From Seiridium cupressi (taxonomy: Eukaryota; Ascomycota; Sordariomycetes; Amphisphaeriales; Sporocadaceae): DNA of 64,000 nucleotides. Under the pieces are notes generated by a model. That model was not told the DNA's origin. It saw only the letters and a list, made by a program, of their open reading frames with translations, and made no database searches. Positions 25,793 through 37,724 of the stretch are shown here, piece after piece (the stretch's first letter is position 1; every line of letters starts with the position of its first letter). The stretch covers positions 682,001 through 746,000 of the forward strand of contig JARVKI010000001.1 in NCBI GenBank assembly GCA_036674765.1. Reading direction: 5' to 3'. Made by a program: the position numbers and the translations under genes.

Positions 25793-27775
25793 CTAAATTC
25801 GGTTCTTGCGCTTTAGTCCACCATGCATGGGTGTTGTCGGAGCAGGACTCTCCCTGACCGGACTCATGAAGGTCACATGCTTCTCTTCCTGCTTGCGTAG
25901 CTGCATGGGATCTGCTCCACCACTTGTCGAACCACGGCGATGGCGAAGAGAGCTTGGGCCCTCATCATCAAAATGGATCTCAGCTACATCAGTCATGGAC
26001 TCGTTGTCGAGGTTGTCATCCACTTCCGACTCATCGCATGAGCCATCTACCGAGTCATCATAATCATCATCGTCACTAACAAGTGACGGTGCGTTGTTAC
26101 TGATGGCGGTGTTAGGGCTTAGGTCAAGGTCCATTGGATCTTCATCGGAACACTCCGGCTCTTGATCTGATAAATGTGGTGCAGGCGTAGCAACGGGAGT
26201 AGCATATGGCATAGGCGGCGTCCGGCCCGAGCTGCTTGTCGGGCGGATGCCAACGGGGAGGATAGGAGGCGGCACAGGAGATACTGGTTTCCTAACAGGC
26301 ATACGCATGCCTGACAGCGCCGATAGAGTCTGATCGCCCTGAGCGATCTCGGTATCTGGCGTTTCGTCCTCGCTGTCATCCATCTCATCATTTAGAGATA
26401 AGAGAGCATCAAGATCGACCTTGGTCGTCGCATCACGCACAAGCTCGGCCATATCCATGTCTTTGCCCTTCCTCTGGGCTAATTCAGATAGATTAGGGGC
26501 AACTGCGGAGGACTTGAAGTTTGCATGTGGCTGCGAGGTGGCAGCCGGACTTGCGGGGTTAGCATTTCTAATCGATTCCATCAAGTCTTCGATGCGCTTG
26601 GCAACCGAGAAGCATGCATCCGAGTAGCTCAGTGCGTTCTCACGAGCGACAGTACGCGTCACTGCAGCAGATATAGGCGTGTGGCTGACCACAGGTGATT
26701 GAACATCTACCGCACTGCCTGCTTCGCCAACTTCGATAGGATGACCGCAGGCAATCGCTGCTTCCTCGTGGCTCTTGTATTCCTGCTTATGTGCAATACG
26801 GCAGTGGTTGATGAAGCCTTGAGTGCTCGAAAAGTCCTCTCTGTGACACGTGACGCAGACCAGTTTGACCATCTTGCCATCAGCAGCACGTTTCAATATG
26901 CACGGTCCAGCCTTGCCCTTGGGTTGCGTATAGCCACTGGGCAGGGCCTGAAGCTTTTGGCCGACTGCTTCGCGACTTCTTCGACTCTTATTCTGAGCGT
27001 TTCCTACCTCGACGGCGCCGTTCCTCGCAGAACGTGCGTCTACGGAGTTTCTGGCTCGGACAGTCTCAGGATGTGCTAAGACCGGGGCCGGAATACCATC
27101 AAATTTAGGATCGGGGATAAGCCACTTGGCGAGATGCCGGGCATAGGGACCATCGACAACACCGAATGGCGGCGCCCACTGAGGCACTTGACTGCCAACA
27201 TTGGCCTGAAGCGCTGGCCCTTGCCCATTTGTGATGTTCAACATCTGTTCTGGCGTCGGGACATTGACTGGGTAGGGAATCAGATGACATCGGCGGAGTT
27301 GTTCCAGCGCCACCTGACATTTCGCCAATTCTTGGTTGATGAGACGGTGCTCCTCGTGCTTGAGCAGAATTTCCTGACTGAATTGCAGCTCGATGGCTTC
27401 TTTCGCGCGCTCTAACCTGGCCGGCATCTTGGGCATTGACGGTTGCGTCATGTTTCCCTTCTCCACTTCCGCTTCCGCTTCCACTTCCACTTCCATTTCC
27501 ACTTCCACTGGTGCTACCTCCTTCTTGGGCGAAGCAGCACCATCCTCTACTTTTTGACGCTTTATTGCAGGCGAAGCAACAGTCAAATTTGGCAACACGA
27601 TGCCAGCGTTGCTTGACCTCTGGCGCTTTGCCAGCCGCGGAGGTGACGTCAACGTGGTCGTCTCTGACAAGAACGGCTGCACGGGCGGCTTGCCTAGATC
27701 AAATGTCGGTTGACCAACCTGAACTGTCGTGTCGCTTCCCCTTGAATCTGAGCCCCAGAAACGAAACATGAGCAT
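25793..27775 (-). CDS. ahc1: AHC1-like C2H2 zinc-finger protein of the ADA histone acetyltransferase complex
   Basis: One uninterrupted ORF of 660 aa. The recognisable core is at about residues 285-345: GPCILKRAADGKMVKL followed by a C2H2 finger with Cys307, Cys310, His324 and His329 (CVTCHREDFSSTQGFINHC), then SHEEAAIACG. This is the AHC1-type zinc finger. Yeast Ahc1 holds the ADA (Gcn5-Ada2-Ada3) complex together. Residues 89-106 are a Glu/Val repeat from a CTTCCA/CTTCCG run in the DNA; residues 117-165 are helical and charged. The C-terminal third is disordered with an acidic tract (DDDDYDDS) and Pro-rich stretches. Pro-basic clusters such as KRQR and KRKNR could be nuclear signals. Beyond the finger the sequence is poorly conserved in my memory, so membership of ADA is inferred from the finger alone. 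The start could be Met3. Confidence 0.85.
   Translation of the reverse strand: MLMFRFWGSDSRGSDTTVQVGQPTFDLGKPPVQPFLSETTTLTSPPRLAKRQRSSNAGIVLPNLTVASPAIKRQKVEDGAASPKKEVAPVEVEMEVEVEAEAEVEKGNMTQPSMPKMPARLERAKEAIELQFSQEILLKHEEHRLINQELAKCQVALEQLRRCHLIPYPVNVPTPEQMLNITNGQGPALQANVGSQVPQWAPPFGVVDGPYARHLAKWLIPDPKFDGIPAPVLAHPETVRARNSVDARSARNGAVEVGNAQNKSRRSREAVGQKLQALPSGYTQPKGKAGPCILKRAADGKMVKLVCVTCHREDFSSTQGFINHCRIAHKQEYKSHEEAAIACGHPIEVGEAGSAVDVQSPVVSHTPISAAVTRTVARENALSYSDACFSVAKRIEDLMESIRNANPASPAATSQPHANFKSSAVAPNLSELAQRKGKDMDMAELVRDATTKVDLDALLSLNDEMDDSEDETPDTEIAQGDQTLSALSGMRMPVRKPVSPVPPPILPVGIRPTSSSGRTPPMPYATPVATPAPHLSDQEPECSDEDPMDLDLSPNTAISNNAPSLVSDDDDYDDSVDGSCDESEVDDNLDNESMTDVAEIHFDDEGPSSLRHRRGSTSGGADPMQLRKQEEKHVTFMSPVRESPAPTTPMHGGLKRKNRI
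27461..27509 (+). repeat. CTTCCA/CTTCCG hexamer run inside the AHC1-like gene
   Basis: Imperfect tandem hexamers. Read on the minus strand they encode the Glu-Val/Glu-Ala repeat at residues about 89-105 of the AHC1-like protein. Confidence 0.75.
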
Positions 27776-30700
27776 TCCCTGGGACGTGTGAGATACAGAT
27801 CTGATGGTGAGCGGTTAGGTGAGCAGACGACGGGACGTCAATCAATAGAGGCCAGGCTGACACGAAAGGGGGTGAAGGTGTGACCTCGAAGGATAAACGA
27901 GGCTGACGTAACGACGTCCGTATTCTGCAGGTGGAAGGGGTTGCGATCGGAAGATCGGCGCAGGAGAAGTGCGACTTTGCGCTAGCGGATGCGAGATAAA
28001 TGGCGCTTGTCTTGCCTTGGGAGCGAGCCAAGGGCCAAGGGTGGGAGCCGAAAGACAGCAGATAGTGGACTGCTTATGCTTCGCGCGGACGATGATGTGG
28101 CCACCGTCAAACCCAACGAAACTCAGTTTGAGTCAGGGCAAAAATGTGGGTGCAGGTGAGTTGGGGTGGCGCTGGAATTCAAAGGAATGCGAAAGGTGCA
28201 CAACAGCCAGAAAAAAAGGGGGGGCAGTGCACATGCACAGGGCGCAAAAGGTAGATTGATGCAAATGCAAATGCAAAATGCGGACGAGTTTGGTCTGATT
28301 TGATTTGGGTTGATTGGATTTTGAATCGGGCCAGGAAGGGAGAGGCAACCCGGTGAGTTCCGTGCCCAGGAGTGTGGTGTGTTGCGAAACGGCGGATGCG
28401 ATGCGATCTGTCGCAAAAGGCCTCAGGTGAGAGAGGGATAGTATGCGACCGGCGACAAGGTGCTTTCAGAGGCGATTAAAAGAGTTCGAAAGTCCGTGTA
28501 TTAGAAGATGGGCGCGCGCGCGATTAGTGGAGAAGTGCGTCGCAACCCAAGCTTGAAAAGCGAACACCTGTTGCAATCAAGACGTCCAAAGGAATGCGCG
28601 AAAATGAATTAAAACAGCCCGTTGATCGTTGTCGCGACCCGTGCGTGGTTCTGGCGAGGTGCAGAGTTGCGAAAGGTAGAAAAGGGTCGGGGGCGGGCGG
28701 CGTTTGATTGCACGGTTGTTGTTTTGTCAACCCTTCCACGTACAAACAGTGAATGGGGGACTACGAAGCGATGCGATGCGATCTGCTGCGACTTGGGTTT
28801 GGGGGAGTGCTGGGGGCGATGCTTCCGCCGAGGAAGGCCGGGGGGGATTGCAGTGTCGCCTGTCGCTGGTCGCTGCTTTTCCAAGTCCCTTGTCTTTGCC
28901 AGTCGGGTTGCAACTCCAACTCTAGTTCCAGCTGATGGTGTGAAGCGCGCAGGCAGCGCCAGTAGCAATCTTGGGAATCTTGTTTGCTGCTCGAAATGGC
29001 TGGGCGTCAGGGGCGGGCTATGACTGGTTCAACAGTGTTCCAGCAGCCAAGCGGATCAGAAGACGGAGGCTTGTCAGACTGGGTCCGCGTACCAAGGATG
29101 CAGTCCGTATCTCTCTCGACGCCGGGGTGATACCTGTTATAGCTAGGTGCCTCTCGGGTCGTAGCGCAAGCTTTCCGGGCGTGCGCAAACTGCCACAGTG
29201 TTCAGGAATAGTCGTGGTGAACAAGTCGAACAATGGAGCGCTTGAGCATGCGATGAAAATGCGCGAGGCGACAGAGACAAGCCGTGCTCAAAGTCCGTTT
29301 GCTTGTCAAGAAAACGGTCCGCTGCTGGGTGATGGGAGGTGGCCTGTTACTCGTGAAATGGCGTAATCTCCAGATTACTGTGATGAATTCCCCCTTTGGG
29401 AAATCAGCATGGAATGTGACGGGTTGAGAGGTCCGTCCGTGGGATGTGTGTATTGGTGTTTCGGATGGTTGGCAGTGAATGAGGGAAGACAGTCAACCTC
29501 AACGGAATGAGTCAGAGCACGGTATATTTGCTTCTGAATACTTGAGCTGCTATCTGGCTGAAAGAATCCCAAGCCTAATAAGCTGTCAAGTATGCGACAA
29601 GCGGGATCAAAGGGCGATTTGGTGATATAGTGTTATCTACTAGGCCGCCTGTTTGAATGCATTTAAGCATTCCCTCTCGAAGCTGACCGGCCGACCACTA
29701 TCGACGACTAGGAGGCAGATCGAAATAGCGCAGCTTGGAATGTGGATTCATGATTCCTCTTGGACGTGTTTAGCACGTAAATCTGTTCACCCGCCGTCGC
29801 CGTCATTGATGGATAGGCTATGTAAGTTGCGTACCTATTCAATGCAGGACTCGATGGAATGCAGCCGGGCGGGTGGACATAGGTTATTATTGCTTGCCTG
29901 CATGAATGGGAATTGACCCTGCAAGCACGCACCTACAGGTCAGTCAGTGGGCTGCTGATACGGCAATGTCACTATTGAGAAATAGAAAAAGGAGTGGTTT
30001 CAGACAGCCTTGAATTGTTAGCGTACTACTGATAATACGGACTAATGTCGAGAGTCCCTACCACACCCTGACTAGAACAGTCGATATACATATGTGGAGG
30101 AAGTCTTCCCCTAGATATCCCAGTCTATCCACACAGCAAGGCTTTAGCAACCTACTTAGTACTTCGCTTCCCAATTCACCCATGGCGCCAGCCCGACTCG
30201 CACCGGCTCTGGCGTTATGGAGAGCGATAGAGTCATACAGTTCCAGTCCATCACAATCATCAATAGCATATATCACTCGGCAGTAAGTACCATGTATAAA
30301 CGTTTCTCAGAGGGCCTCTGTAGATCGCTTTCTATCTAGGTGAACCCGTAGACTACCGAGCTGAAATCAGGCCCAGTCAACTTATTCTCCGCCACGAATA
30401 CCGACAAACGGTTTAGTTGCGCTGTTCGTGTGAGCTCATCGTGAAGGCATCAGGAGATAGGCCCAGACCCAGCGCCGCCGTACCGAAGTATTTGTGTACT
30501 ATGGTAAAACCTTGGCATAAAGCTAGTCGGTGGCTGCATAAGACGACAGGGATGGGCACCCGTGCTCCAACGAATCAACGCTTGCTATGCGAAACTCGTG
30601 CGTCAAGGCCGCGTGGTCCGTGCTGTTCATCCCAGGAACCCGCTGCTTCTAGATTTCAGCTGTCTGCTCAGTCAAACGGCGAGCTTTATCGGAAACCGAC

Positions 30701-31068
30701 CTGTTGATGATAAGCAATCTGATAGCTACAGTATGTAATGGTTTCCGAAACACTCAACCGGTTGGGATAGCAAAGGCCTCGTCAGTATAGGTCAGGGGTT
30801 GGAATACATGGGTGGGTACATGTGAATGTTTACTTCGTTATCAGACCCTAGATTGGTTGGTTGGCCTCGATCATGAAAATGGGGGACCGACCCTCTCTGC
30901 ACCTAGCCCTATCGATAAGGTCGATAAGACTGAAGTGACGAAATTCTGTGATCTCAATCTATGCAGTTTCTCACGGCAAAAAACGCAAACACAGCCGACA
31001 AGTGCCAGCCCGTGCGCCAACCAACGAAACCAGCGTACATGTAGATCAAAGAGACAGAAGGCGCATGT
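27776..31068. other. Long intergenic region between divergent AHC1-like and Alba genes
   Basis: The part from 27776 to about 29400 is the upstream region of the AHC1-like gene. It has short simple repeats: TGCAAA units (28260-28280), GATTTG/GATTGG variants (28295-28325), a GCGCGCGCG run (28511-28521) and GCGATGCGAT units. From 29400 to 31068 there are only ORFs below about 135 codons with no motif. No gene supported. Confidence 0.5.
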
Positions 31069-31809
31069 ATGATGCCGCAGAACCAAAAGCCATCGGGGAT
31101 GGAAGCCGTCGACATCCTACCGGCGAAGCGCAAGCGCGTAGACTCAACCAAAACAGACGCACATGTATCACTCCCAGCACCTCGACCACCTGCTAAGAAG
31201 GCTCGCCTCGCATCCGACCTAGGTGTCAGTTCGCCCGACGACAGCAAAATATTAGAGCTTGTACAAGCGAAATACGACGTGCAGATCCATTCCGTCATCT
31301 CGTCCTCCAAAATCCAGAAGAAAGTCTCCTCGGTATTGCGCCATGTCACGTCTGCCACTCCCGAGAGCTCTTCGGAATCGGGAAAGCAGCCAGTTTCTAT
31401 TCTGCGTGCCAGAGCATCCGATGCGGGCAAGCTCGTCAGCATAGGGGAAATCGCGAAACGCGAAATAGCGACACGACCCACGGGTGATGGTAAGAGACAC
31501 TGGTTTCAGTATATCGGGCTTGGCCGGGAGATCAAAGAAGTACCAAAGGAAAAGAATATAATCGAAGAGACCGTTCTCGCAGGCAAGCATGATGTCAACG
31601 ATGATGAAGGGGGTGACGAGCACGAGAACGAGAACGAGCGAGATGATTTTGAGTACATGAAGACGCCATTCGAGAGGGCCATCGAGGGCAAACCGAAGAA
31701 GCAGGCAATTACAATTATGAGCCTGTTCTTAGCTCGAGTTCCAGTCGATGAGCTGAAGAGGAGGTATGGAGAACAGACCAATCTGCATACGGCCAAGGCA
31801 AAGACATGA
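31069..31809 (+). CDS. Alba-domain nucleic acid-binding protein (Rpp25/Pop6-like)
   Basis: An intronless ORF of 246 aa. Residues about 58-155 form an Alba fold, with SVISSSKIQKKVSSVLRHV (basic helix), ILRARASDAGKLVSIGEIAKR and WFQYIGLG, the pattern of the eukaryotic Alba/Rpp25 subfamily. An unusual Ser/Glu-rich insertion (about 95-107) separates the first helix from the second strand. A basic N-terminal segment (AKRKRV, PPAKKARL) looks like a nuclear signal. A Glu/Asp/His/Asn-rich tract (about 175-195) precedes a conserved C-terminal block (PKKQAITIMSLFLARVPVDE). Relatives are protein subunits of RNase P/MRP; Alba proteins also bind other RNA or chromatin, so the exact complex is not proven. 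Met11 (31099) is an alternative start. Confidence 0.85.
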   Translation: MMPQNQKPSGMEAVDILPAKRKRVDSTKTDAHVSLPAPRPPAKKARLASDLGVSSPDDSKILELVQAKYDVQIHSVISSSKIQKKVSSVLRHVTSATPESSSESGKQPVSILRARASDAGKLVSIGEIAKREIATRPTGDGKRHWFQYIGLGREIKEVPKEKNIIEETVLAGKHDVNDDEGGDEHENENERDDFEYMKTPFERAIEGKPKKQAITIMSLFLARVPVDELKRRYGEQTNLHTAKAKT

Positions 31810-32646
31810 GTTGGCGACGGAAATGGTATGAGAGAGAACCCGTCAAGCCAAGGTCTAGGTGGTCTGAGATTACCTCTTTCGCTACTGACCACATAATAAC
31901 ACTAAAAGTGCACGCCATCATTACCCCAAACAGCGCGTTGGTCAACACTACATTTTTCTGATGGAGCTGTGGTCCTGCCATTGAACAGAACGTTGAAAGA
32001 GGACGACCGACTTTTTCCAGGTAGTTCATAGATAGCTTCCGTCTTGTAGTAGACATGACCAGGCATCATGTTGCAGGTCCATATCAGGTCTATATCAGGT
32101 CTTAAATCCATCAACCGAGGAACGTATTTGGCTGCGATTTCTCGAATGACTACGTCGAAAGGCGACCAGAACAACGAAATCTACCAGGGGCATGGTTGCA
32201 CGACTGTTTTAGAGGAATATGGCTCTTGAAGCACTTTGGGATACTAGAAGTAGTCTAGAACTACCCGTTAATCAATGAGATACCCAATATTATGGATCAG
32301 TAACGCCTATAACCATGCAATGCAAGAATCTAGTTAGAACAAGTCCACCCGTGCATGATATGCTCATTCGCCCCCTGCCCCTTGGTTGACCATCGCTGAC
32401 CTTGACATAATGTTCAGTCGGTAATGTGATCTCTGATCGGGAGTCTTCTTCGCAATATCCTATATAAAAGTAGGCCTTAGAAGTGCGTTTATACACAACT
32501 GGCCCAATGATGATCCTCCACCCCAAACGACGAACTACTCCCAATTTTCGTGACATGTATCGACTTCATGGTCGGCCTGCTTCGATATTTCCACATTGGA
32601 GAGAGATTCGGCGTCACGGATCGGCAAAACAGAAACCCGGCCGTTG
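31810..32646. other. Converging 3' region between Alba gene and vtc1
   Basis: Both neighbouring genes end here. ORFs below about 130 codons, all in minus-strand shadow of the Alba gene or random. Nothing recognised. Confidence 0.55.
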
Positions 32647-33122
32647 CTAGTGTTTTCTTCCGCCTTGCCCGTTTGAATAAATTATCCTCAGCACGAAGTT
32701 GACCACCACGGCCAACAGCAGCACGATGGCCAACATCGTGGGACCAAATCGATCGTCGAACCCAGCTTGACCCCTCTGTCGTATAATCTTCGCCCGCCAG
32801 TGGTAGGTCGCCAGGGCATATATCATGGTGAGCATGGCCACGCCAGTGAACAGGAAAGCCGAGATAAAGGCGGGCCGGTCACCAAAGTTGAGCATCCCGA
32901 TGGCGAGGGCGCCGAGGATGACGGTGAAGTTCAGCCATGATAAAAAGGTTCTCTCATTGGCGAAGAAGACTTTGGGCTCGACGCGAGTCGGGAGCGCTAT
33001 ACGCTTGCCTGATGGATCGAGGAGAAATCAGTATCAGTTGTGCAAACTTATATCTCGACTGTACGGGACGATCAAGATAATTCCTTACCTGGAGCTGTCT
33101 GAAGAAGAGGCTGGCTAGACAT
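32647..33122 (-). CDS. vtc1: Vacuolar transporter chaperone subunit Vtc1 (Nrf1)
   Basis: Two exons, 33122-33089 and 33008-32647, 131 aa, the usual length. The intron (donor GTAAGG, acceptor ATCAG) joins [11 protein letters not shown] to [20 protein letters not shown], which matches fission yeast Nrf1 almost word for word. Three membrane helices are seen: [18 protein letters not shown], a second from about [20 protein letters not shown], and a third from [18 protein letters not shown]. The basic loop [12 protein letters not shown] lies between helices 2 and 3 with FDDRFGPT. Vtc1 is the small membrane subunit of the VTC complex that makes polyphosphate on the cytosolic face and moves it into the vacuole; it forms the channel with Vtc4 and others. 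Intact. Confidence 0.96.
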
Positions 33123-34292
33123 AATTAATTGGCCACAAGCTGATTGGAAGCTGTGTTAAGGTCGGGCGTGTGTCCGGCAGTGTTACGACGGCGCGGGGTG
33201 ACGTTGAGATGATGAGACTTGTCTGAAGATATTCGGGACAACGGTTCGTTCCCGCTGAGTACAGCCGAGGCTCTTGATAAAAGGCGATTCGCGAGCAACG
33301 AATGGCGATTGGTGGTATAGTCTATTGAGGAAGCTTTCTCTGCAGCCAGAACACTACCTTTGTGAGAGAAAGAGAAGCATAAGAAAAAATAAAGAATAAA
33401 AAACGAATGATGATAGCGGAGTCCATCCACTGGAGGGAAACTCTAGTCAAAAGCTTCACGATTAAAACACCGCGCAGAGAAGCTGCTGCCGGGGCGATGC
33501 AAGATCGGTGCTTTAGTGGGGCAGAGTACGAAGATACAGCGCGAGGCCCCACAGAGCTGGAGAACCTCATGGCAAATCAAAACAAAGAACAGGAGCACGT
33601 TTCGATTTCAATGGCTTCTACCGGGGTTGGAGAAGTCCATGGTCCTGCAGGGAATGGTTTCTTTTGAACCGCAACACGTGACAGGCCCCGCGATATCGAG
33701 AGCTTGACAGCTCGGCACAGCAAAGCTGGGATCCAAATGACATAATGAAACAGCTATATAGTCGCCATTTATATAGCCGTGTAGGGAGAGATGGTATAAC
33801 CATGATGGCTGGACCGGACCGACAAAGAAGCAATCGCAACAGGTTGACCAAACGTGCCCGAAATGTGAGATAATTGTTCCACCTAATCGATGCGACGTGA
33901 TACAGGTGTGCCCAAAGCCAGGGCGGCCGGGCCCGGGCCACCATGAGTTTTTAGTACGCAGAACCTGCGAGAGGACGATGTTTGGGAGTAGCTTTTTGAA
34001 ATAAGGACTTGGTGATACGTCGCCTTCACACCACCAAACACAACATAGAAGCCCGAGGCATTGGTGAGCCGTTACACGTATCGCAGTATCAACTGTCGCG
34101 TCGATTCCTCTCCAGGCGCTACCTCCTTCTCTTTCCCCACCCCCAATTGACTTTCGCCTCCGCAATCGCTGAGCAAGGCTATCAGTGGAAAAACAAGACC
34201 AGCGCCTCGCTTGAGAACAAGAGCAGTATCCTTGGTTCTCCTCACCACCTCGCCGGCACAGTCACATCGCTCCCTCGACACAAGCAAGAAAC
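33123..34292. other. Divergent promoter region of vtc1 and the Tctex1 gene
   Basis: Upstream region of both genes. A 185-codon minus ORF (34165-33608) is rich in Cys, Trp and His and has no recognisable motif; I treat it as chance. Nothing else seen. Confidence 0.5.
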
Positions 34293-34853
34293 ATGTCTTC
34301 GCAACCTATCAGCTCGACGCGCCTCAAGCAGATCGCTCAAGATGTAAGTGCCGCAATTCATGGCAAAACGAACTCGCCGGTCGGCATTCGTGGCTAATCT
34401 CCGTCCTCATGTTTGCAGGCTTGCCAAAGCGCCATCGGCAGCGCCGACTTCTACGAGCACTCCAGAGTACAGGATTGGAACTCGACCATCATTAACTCGA
34501 TTCTCAAAGCCCTGATCTCTGAATCATCGTCTCCCTCTTCCGGCAGCTCTCAAGGTCCCGCGCACAAGTTCGTCGTCAACTCAACCATCGTGCAGCATCT
34601 GGTGCCCACCTCGGCCCTCAACAAACCCAAGGGCGGTACGGACACCAAGCAAGAGGAGCCGCATATCAGCACCAGCGACGGCGCCGCTGCCACGGGAACC
34701 GACGGCAAGCCGCATGTCGGCCGCAGAGGCATGCACTCGGCGACTCAGGCGTTCTGGAATGAGAAGACAGACGGCATGTGGAGCTTCAAATACGACGGAG
34801 GAGAGGGCAAGGGAATGGACGTTGTTGTTAGCGTCATCTGGATAGCTGTCTAA
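34293..34853 (+). CDS. Dynein light chain, Tctex1/DYNLT family
   Basis: Two exons, 34293-34343 and 34419-34853, 161 aa. The intron (donor GTAAGT, acceptor TGCAG) lies between QIAQD and ACQSAIG. Tctex1 marks: the N-terminal helix (LKQIAQDACQSAIGSADFY), WNSTIINSILKAL, HKFVVNSTIVQ, and the C-terminal strands ATQAFWNEKTDGMWSFKYDG and VVVSVIWIAV. Compared with the animal protein (about 113 aa) there is a roughly 45-residue low-complexity insertion (about 85-130, Lys, Gly, Thr, Ser) between strands. It binds dynein intermediate chain and cargo for minus-end microtubule transport in hyphae. Confidence 0.93.
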
Positions 34854-37724
34854 AGATGCCATGCTTAGGCACTGATGGCACATTGGGATTGCCTCGCACC
34901 ATCCTACCATTCGTCCGGATGAAGTGGCTTGGGTAATGTTATGGGCAACGACATGCTCCTTTGCCAATTTGGAATATCCCGGCGCAAGAGCATGCGTGAT
35001 CTACCATGCCATATGACTTGCTTCGTGAGGCTCTTGAGGACGAGATCAGTCAGGCAACGGGACCACACAGTTTTCTTGTGAGGAGGGCTCTGAGAGAGCA
35101 GACTGTTTTGCATGCGATGTAGTCTATTGTTTGTACCAAGTATCCGCAAGCGATCGGATTGATACCAAGTGGCTTGGAATAATTGCATTTTCACAATGAA
35201 ACGAGCAGGGCCCGTTCATACCAAATTTCACACATCTATGACAATGAAAACATGATGTTATATAACAGGCACATTGCAAGCCGCTGCATAACTATCAGGA
35301 CGTAAAACTCCATTCAGTGTATGCTTCTTGGCCAGAAATCAAGGTCTCAAACTGACCTCCATACACATGCCAATGCTTTCCAAAGGGGAGGGGTGGAGAA
35401 AAGATGAACTATCGAGGCAGCACAACCTTATTACCCCAGACTTGATGGATCTGTTCTCCAGGTTGGACGGGGATTGGCTACGAGACGCATGAGATAAGAC
35501 GTGTGTGCTCTTGGGTTTTATCTCGCAGATTACCTGACGTCACATCTTGTCTCACAGTATTATGTTATTAACACGATAAAGAATTAATCGCATTATTTGA
35601 TGTTCATACACAGCAGGTAGCTGGTAGGTACCTAGCTTTTCGATCATGTCTCGTGAGTTATGGGCTTTGCTGAGTAAGTTGGTATGCAAGCAGCGCTGCC
35701 GGAAGTTTTGACACCCGAGTCGAGCCCGGGAACTTTCGGAGAAGCGACGAGGAGCTGCTATTATGAGTTCTGACAAACATTCTAGAAAACTTCTTCTGTC
35801 TCCAAATGACGTTGCAGTTGTTCGGACTAGTTTTCGAGGGAGATCCGCCATTGGACCGCCTAGATGCAGTGTCTTGAAGCCCGCCTGTCAGACAATGCAT
35901 GGCATGTAACGTTTTCCCTCCAAGGGACAACAACCACCATCACCTCTGATTTCGAGTTTAGGATCATGGCAGTGCTAGTAATAGAGAGCATCTCACGCCT
36001 CAACGAGCTCAAGCGATGTCTTCCCGGCCTATCCCCGCCGATTCGCCACACAACGGCGAGTCAACGGAGTAGTTCTACAAAATCCGCTTCAGAGGCATGG
36101 GGTCTTGGATCAGATTTGAGAAATTTCCACTCTTTCACGATGATCATTTGCGGGCCGGAGGGCTAACTGCCAGGAGTTTTGGCGGGTAGCGGGCTTGAGT
36201 AACGGGGGGGACCTGGGACTCGCGTTTTGTGTGAATCTGATAGCGTTGAACCGAACAAAAAGTAGGTAGCAGGACCCTGATGACACAGAGGTCGAGACTC
36301 GATTGGCCAATCTCGCCTGGGCCAGTCTCTCGCTCCAAGATTTCCCGGCCCATCCATCGATTCACTGTGCCAATTACTTGCAACTGTCCCATTTCGAAAT
36401 CACCACAGAGCCGCTGCCCGGTGATTTCGTGCCTCTCCAGGACCAAATGAAGGTGGAAGAACTTTGCTTCGGCTTTAGTGCAAGCGGCTGACTAGTTGAG
36501 CTTCGATCTCACGAGATCAAGCTAGCCGAAACGGCTCTTGTTCCTGCTACATATGTACGATGCCGAGCGGCAGACAGCCGTCAGCCTGTCCAAGTTGAGG
36601 CAAACCTGCCACAGAACGTCCCGCCTGCTTGGAACAAGCCGAATCTGGACATTCCAGCGGCGAGGCTCTCCAGAAAACTTTTGGGCTTAGGACAAGTTCG
36701 AACCGCCAATGTCACCCGCGATGAATGAGCATAAACCATCATGGCCAGAACGGCTAACAAGTGAAATGAGTGAGTGCATGGACGTCATAAGACGGGGAAG
36801 CCGCGCACTGTCCGCTATTGCCAGTTAAGTAAGTGGAAGCGGGTCCGTCGGCGTCGTCCTAGAGAAAACACTGGGTCCGAAACGAGACGAGGCCTATCGT
36901 GAAGGCTAAGGACCCGCGGAACGGCGACGGCCATGCCTCTCTGTCAAATGATGGCTAGGCGAGCTGGGCGAGATCACCACGTTTGTCGACTCGCGTCGGC
37001 TCCTACCCCGTATTCTGTGCAAATCATGTCTAGATCGAATTGCTTCCTTGGGTTTGGCTGAGCTGGCCGCCTAGTCACACGTTGGTCACACGATTATCTC
37101 TCCATACAGTAGTTCTCACATCCAAGCATTTTCCAGACTATTCGTTCCGGAACAAGTCCTGAATTGATAGAAGTGGGTAACTGGACCCCCACAAGCCAGA
37201 GCTGCGATCTCGCCATCTGTTGCAAACCCTTGATCGGCTTCGCGTGCCATTTATAGCGATTGTGTCCTCCCGCGAGTTGTGTCAGTTCCGCTCTTCATCT
37301 TGACTCGTGTACGAACCAGCCATAGCGCCTTCAACTAAACTACTACTGCCCTTTTTTTTCCAACGCCTCCGAACTACATTGCCCGTCAATACCACAGCGG
37401 GGACAACTTCCAGAAACCAGTTCTAGTCATTTGAACACATCACGAACTAGTAGCTTTAGAGGCCCCATTCTTCGTCTTCTTGGATCTCACCGCCCGAAGT
37501 ATTCGGCACGACCTTTCTTGACTTATAATAAGTCACAATCCTCCTTCCAGCTTCAGGAAGGGCCCCAATTATAGCTATTTTACCAGTTCCGTAACCAGGC
37601 ACCTTGGGACGCAGTACTACCCGGCAATTGAACATACAATCAGAAAGCGAATTCGAGGACGATCCAATCTGCTGAAAGCACCATTGTGTTTTGCTGGACC
37701 ACAATCCCTTATATCACAATCGCA
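34854..37724. other. Long intergenic region, including upstream region of the F-box gene
   Basis: About 2.9 kb without a gene I can support. ORFs are below 105 codons. The last 500 bases are CT-rich and include a likely long 5' UTR of the F-box gene. Confidence 0.55.

Noticed and set aside
33608..34165. 185-codon minus-strand ORF between vtc1 and the Tctex1 gene
   Set aside because: Rich in Trp, Cys and His with no domain; lies in the divergent promoter of two well-supported genes.
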